Source: CAVUFH01 sp963740835 (GTDB taxonomy: Bacteria; Actinomycetota; Acidimicrobiia; IMCC26256; PALSA-610). Taken from it: a DNA stretch of 64,000 nucleotides. The stretch covers positions 42,621 to 106,620 of the forward strand of contig CAVUFH010000006.1 in NCBI GenBank assembly GCA_963740835.1, given 5' to 3'. Under the pieces are notes generated by a model. It had not been told where the DNA came from, searched no databases, and saw only the letters and a list, made by a program, of their open reading frames with translations. The position numbers and the translations under genes were made by a program. Shown piece after piece: positions 63,214 through 64,000 of this stretch. Positions within the stretch are counted from its first letter, which is position 1. Every line of letters starts with the position of its first letter.

Positions 63214-63510
63214 GACGTCGTCACGATCAAGGCGAAGACGGCCATCATCGACGGGGTGACGACGGCAACGTTTGGTACTTCGGCGAGGACACCGTCGCGC
63301 GCGACGACCAGGGCAACCTCACCGACACCGAGGGCAGCTTTCGCGCCGGCGTCGACGGCGCCCAGCCCGGTGTCTTGATGCAAGCGCACCACCGCACTCG
63401 AGCCCGGCATCGTCGACAACAAGTTCTACGTGCGCGGCCTCCGCCAGGCCGTCGAGACATCCATCACCGGCCCTCTCGAGAAGCTCGAACTCGTCTCGGT
63501 TGCTCGCTGA
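63214..63510 (+). pseudogene. Decayed gene for a secreted/unknown-function protein
   Basis: Three fragments in two frames add up to the end of a protein: VVTIKAKTAIIDGVTT (frame from 63217), then DDGNVWYFGEDTVARDDQGN and TEGSFRAGVDGAQPGVLMQ (from 63258, next frame), then LEPGIVDNKFYVRGLRQAV to KLELVSVAR stop (from 63397). The junctions lose codons relative to one another, so at least two small deletions have occurred. The WYFGEDT and LEPGIVDNKFY blocks look like those of an exported actinobacterial protein of unknown function. Not expected to be functional. Confidence 0.65.
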
Positions 63511-63586
63511 GTCGTTTCGAGATGAGGTCGACATAGCGCAGGATTTCCTATTCCGAGACCCCGGTCGCGGCGTACCGTGAGCGACC

Positions 63587-63892
63587 GTGGACGACGCCAC
63601 TGATGCGGAGTTCGACTGGGGCGATGAGTCGTCCCTCCACCGTGTCGGACGTGGACTGAAGGTTGCGCTGGCCTTCGTCGCCGTTGCGCTCGTCGTCGCC
63701 GCTGTCGCGGCCGTCTGGTCGATGATCTTCGGCGTCATGAGCGGGTCGATGTGGGTCGGCCTCTTCGGGGCAGTGTTCGTATTGCTTGCGATCGGCGGCG
63801 TCGTCGAGTTGGTAGTACAGAATCGTCGGCGGGAGGTGGCCGAGGCCGCGCGCCGTCGTGCGCACGGCTGGGACGACGAGCGTCTTCGCTGA
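63587..63892 (+). CDS. Small membrane protein, unknown function
   Basis: A 101-residue frame with GTG start 63587. Two membrane segments are visible: VALAFVAVALVVAAVAAVWSM and MWVGLFGAVFVLLAIGGVVEL; the N-terminus (MDDATDAEFDWGDESS) is acidic and the C-terminus (RRREVAEAARRRAHGW) basic. No family assigned. It follows the pseudogene. Confidence 0.65.
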   Translation: MDDATDAEFDWGDESSLHRVGRGLKVALAFVAVALVVAAVAAVWSMIFGVMSGSMWVGLFGAVFVLLAIGGVVELVVQNRRREVAEAARRRAHGWDDERLR

Positions 63893-63950
63893 CTGAGTCG
63901 ACACAGGCGTCGCGTGAATCGGGAATCGCACGCGTTGCAGACGCGCATCA

Positions 63951-63969
63951 GGGGCGCACGGAGCGCCCC
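63951..63969. other. Perfect GC hairpin near the window end
   Basis: GGGGCGC (63951-63957) and GCGCCCC (63963-63969) pair perfectly around ACGGA. It may be a terminator for the small membrane protein gene or the next gene beyond the window; no U-run is seen. Confidence 0.4.
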
Positions 63970-64000
63970 GGAACTGCACAGTTCGTCGGAGCGGACGACG

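Noticed and set aside
62914..63378. A 154-residue plus-strand ORF as a normal gene
   Set aside because: Only its last part matches part of a decayed protein and the frame changes twice; its N-terminal part has no recognisable content.

Overview
The window is a high-GC, gene-dense chromosomal segment of an actinobacterium. The evidence is a mycothiol synthase (mshD), homodimeric AceE pyruvate dehydrogenase, many GTG starts, frequent 4-base ATGA/GTGA gene overlaps and one possible leaderless promoter. The style of the unknown proteins suggests the class Acidimicrobiia, but that is inference. I see no phage, insertion sequence, plasmid, CRISPR or secretion locus; almost everything is housekeeping or small accessory genes.

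Layout. 1-9.5 kb: end of an acyl-CoA carboxylase subunit and fabI, a bcp peroxiredoxin, an MFS transporter with an SMP-30 lactonase, a flavin-type oxidoreductase, a PIG-L deacetylase, and a coupled three-gene unit (Cys/His-rich protein, FGGY kinase, frameshifted sphingosine-phosphate-lyase-like enzyme). 9.5-13 kb: the complete dTDP-L-rhamnose operon rmlA-C-B-D. 13-31 kb: amino-acid biosynthesis, mainly on the minus strand: nth, hisD-C-B-H-A-F, a prolyl oligopeptidase/hydrolase pair on the plus strand, then hisI-trpE-ygfZ-trpC-trpF-trpB-trpA-icd-prs. HisG, HisE, TrpD and TrpG are not here. Prs makes PRPP, which feeds both the his and trp pathways. 31-40 kb: mshD-rlmN-membrane protein, an acyl-CoA synthetase, a YyaL/DUF255 protein, a polyphosphate kinase 2 and dodecin. 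40-48 kb: FUSC-like membrane protein, two convergent overlapping secreted-protein ORFs sharing a 63-base repeat, a hydrolase-cyclase fusion, tRNA-Val(CAC), an M20 amidohydrolase, PaaX-type regulator, fatty-acid desaturase and nitroreductase. 48-60 kb: aceE, an anchored Pro/Thr-rich protein, tRNA-Val(GAC), an SDR, a partner-switching signalling pair (STAS protein plus PAS-PAS-GAF-PP2C-HATPase sensor), an ABC-F ATPase and a DUF2330/cupredoxin pair. 60-64 kb: a class II aldolase/dehydrogenase fusion, small proteins including a HiPIP-like Cys protein, and a decayed pseudogene.

The most unusual features are short extragenic repeats of about 55-66-base period in three places (trpA-icd gap, trpF-trpB gap, and inside two secreted-protein ORFs), single frameshifts in trpB and in the lyase-like gene, a HiPIP-like cytoplasmic miniprotein, and a tRNA-Val with a C at position 33. 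No clearly novel multi-gene system is proven by the sequence; the kinase/lyase unit and the two repeat-bearing secreted ORFs are the best candidates.
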